A DNA stretch of 7,140 nucleotides from JBBQUP01 sp038212305 (GTDB lineage: Bacteria; Bacteroidota; Bacteroidia; Bacteroidales; Marinilabiliaceae), in assembly GCA_038212305.1 (NCBI GenBank), contig JBBQUP010000130.1, forward strand, positions 1-7,140, written 5' to 3'. Position numbers and translations under genes: made by a program. Under the pieces are notes generated by a model. It was given only the letters and a program-made list of their open reading frames with translations. It did no database searches and was not told the DNA's origin. Numbering within the stretch: position 1 is the stretch's first letter; each line of letters begins with the position of its first letter. Below are positions 6,417 to 7,140 of this stretch, piece after piece.

Positions 6417-6905
6417 TTATTTTCCAAATCGATATCTAACAGCCAATCCAATATTTAAACCTCCATTGCTATAGTTGTTAATCAACCCAAGTTCAGGCCT
6501 TAAATCAAGTGCCAATTGAATGGGGATTTCAGAAAAAAAGTATTCGATACCACCATTTAATGCAGCTCCTAAATACATTCCACCATCGGAATGGTCTAAG
6601 TATTTCACCTTTTCGTTCCAACCACCTACAATAGCACCAGCTCCTACATACCACTGAAAACCACTCTCGATGGGAAATAACCACTGGTACACACCAGTCA
6701 ATCCCCAATGATTCCAATTCGAATTTCCACCCCATCCCAAATCAAACTCCAATCGATTTTCGGCTAGTGGTGTTTGATATGAAATAGCTGCGCCATAGCC
6801 TATTCCTCCACCAAAACGAAGACCCAAACTTTTTTCCAAATATTGAGCATTTGATGTATTTGCAAAAAACAGTAACAGTCCTAAACAAACAAAAAATTTC
6901 CTCAT
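6417..6905 (-). CDS. Small outer-membrane beta-barrel (porin-like) protein
   Basis: The product has 162 residues. A signal peptide covers 1-20 (positive RK, hydrophobic 4-15, cleavage after SNA20). The mature 142 residues are rich in Gly and aromatic residues in alternating patterns. They form about eight short amphipathic strands (for example LGLRFGGGIGYGAAISY, WYVGAGAIVGG, YLGAALNGGIEYFF, LALDLRPELGLI) and end in GLAVRYRFGK. The size and C-terminal aromatic strand fit an eight-stranded OmpA/OmpX-like barrel. The family is broad, and no ligand or enzymatic site is visible. It is monocistronic, with its own probable promoter and terminator. No functional link to the neighbouring genes can be claimed. 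Confidence 0.85.
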   Translation of the reverse strand: MRKFFVCLGLLLFFANTSNAQYLEKSLGLRFGGGIGYGAAISYQTPLAENRLEFDLGWGGNSNWNHWGLTGVYQWLFPIESGFQWYVGAGAIVGGWNEKVKYLDHSDGGMYLGAALNGGIEYFFSEIPIQLALDLRPELGLINNYSNGGLNIGLAVRYRFGK

Positions 6906-6938
6906 AGGTATATAATTAATAATTTATGTGACTGAACG

Positions 6939-6969
6939 CAAAAATTGATTTTTTATTTTGGAAGCCAAT
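6939..6969 (-). promoter_or_regulatory. Possible promoter of the small outer-membrane protein gene
   Basis: On the minus strand, AATTTTTG (6946-6939) matches the -7 consensus TAnnTTTG at all but one fixed position. ATTG (6969-6966) lies 19 bases upstream as a candidate -33 element, a spacing usual for Bacteroidota. The implied transcript would start about 25-30 bases before the ATG. It sits between the tRNA terminator and the gene, so a promoter is expected here. Confidence 0.4.
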
Positions 6970-6981
6970 TGAAATCAACAC

Positions 6982-7009
6982 AAAAAAAAACCCTCCAAAA
7001 ATTGGAGGG
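6982..7009 (-). terminator. Rho-independent terminator of tRNA-Gln
   Basis: An 8-bp GC-containing stem (CCCTCCAA at 6991-6998 with TTGGAGGG at 7002-7009) with a 3-base loop is followed on the minus strand by nine T (complement of 6982-6990). It starts 5 bases after the tRNA 3' end and is a strong intrinsic terminator. Confidence 0.92.
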
Positions 7010-7013
7010 TTAG

Positions 7014-7084
7014 TTGTCCCGCAAGGATTCGAACCCTGACTTAAAGAACCAAAATCTTCTGTGCTACCATTACACAACGGGACA
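7014..7084 (-). tRNA. tRNA-Gln (anticodon TTG)
   Basis: This is a 71-base cloverleaf on the minus strand. The acceptor stem is TGTCCCG/CGGGACA with discriminator A at 7014. The D-arm contains GTGTAATGGTAGCAC. The anticodon stem GAAGA/TCTTT (one G-U) carries loop TTTTGGT with anticodon TTG at 7052-7050. The T-arm is CAGGG-TTCGAAT-CCTTG. It reads CAA, and CAG by wobble. The 3' CCA is not encoded (CTA follows the discriminator), so it must be added after transcription. It is a single tRNA with no adjacent tRNA in the window. Confidence 0.96.
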
Positions 7085-7113
7085 ATCCTATTTGCCTTTC
7101 TTTAAAAGCGATG

Positions 7114-7121
7114 CAAAAATA
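7114..7121 (-). promoter_or_regulatory. Probable promoter -7 box for tRNA-Gln
   Basis: On the minus strand TATTTTTG is an exact match to TAnnTTTG, 30 bases upstream of the mature tRNA 5' end, leaving a short processed leader. The -33 element would fall at or beyond the window edge. Confidence 0.5.
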
Positions 7122-7140
7122 AGGATTATTTCATTTTAAG

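Noticed and set aside
6529..6735. Minus-strand 68-codon Trp-rich frame
   Set aside because: It is an out-of-frame reading of the small outer-membrane protein gene. The Trp/Arg richness is a by-product of that gene's codons.

Overview
The window looks like an ordinary chromosomal segment of a Bacteroidota (Bacteroidetes) bacterium. Several features point that way. The DNA is AT-rich and the starts lack strong Shine-Dalgarno sequences. Upstream regions carry TAnnTTTG-like promoter boxes. There is a carboxypeptidase-regulatory/plug/beta-barrel outer-membrane protein and a PepSY-like lipoprotein, both typical of the phylum. The polyphosphate kinase resembles the class III PPK2 enzymes known from Cytophaga hutchinsonii. 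I could not narrow the taxonomy further from the sequence.

Layout, left to right. A plus-strand PPK2-family polyphosphate kinase (83-973) sits behind an exact TAnnTTTG box. It converges, across a shared 12-bp hairpin terminator, on a minus-strand block. Read in its transcription direction (right to left), that block is an OmpR-type response regulator (6004-5324), a sensor histidine kinase (5320-4061), an 806-residue outer-membrane beta-barrel receptor (3974-1554) and a PepSY-like lipoprotein (1496-1026). To the right, a short plus-strand reading frame (6058-6347), divergent from the regulator, appears broken by a one-base deletion in a 7-A run. It faces a minus-strand small outer-membrane beta-barrel protein (6905-6417) across a second hairpin terminator. 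The right edge carries tRNA-Gln(TTG) on the minus strand with its own strong terminator and a probable promoter.

The most coherent functional unit is the regulator-kinase-receptor-PepSY block. The regulator and kinase are separated by 3 bases and are almost certainly co-translated. The outer-membrane protein and lipoprotein follow on the same strand with gaps of 86 and 57 bases. The regions upstream of the regulator and of the receptor share a 10-base word, and a perfect inverted repeat lies just upstream of the lipoprotein gene. A plausible model (inference) is an envelope-sensing system in which the two-component pair controls the receptor and lipoprotein. The PPK2, tRNA and small porin-like genes look like unrelated neighbours. 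I saw no mobile element, CRISPR array, phage gene or defence system, and nothing that clearly qualifies as an undescribed system. The broken small gene and the possible regulon sites are the items most worth checking.
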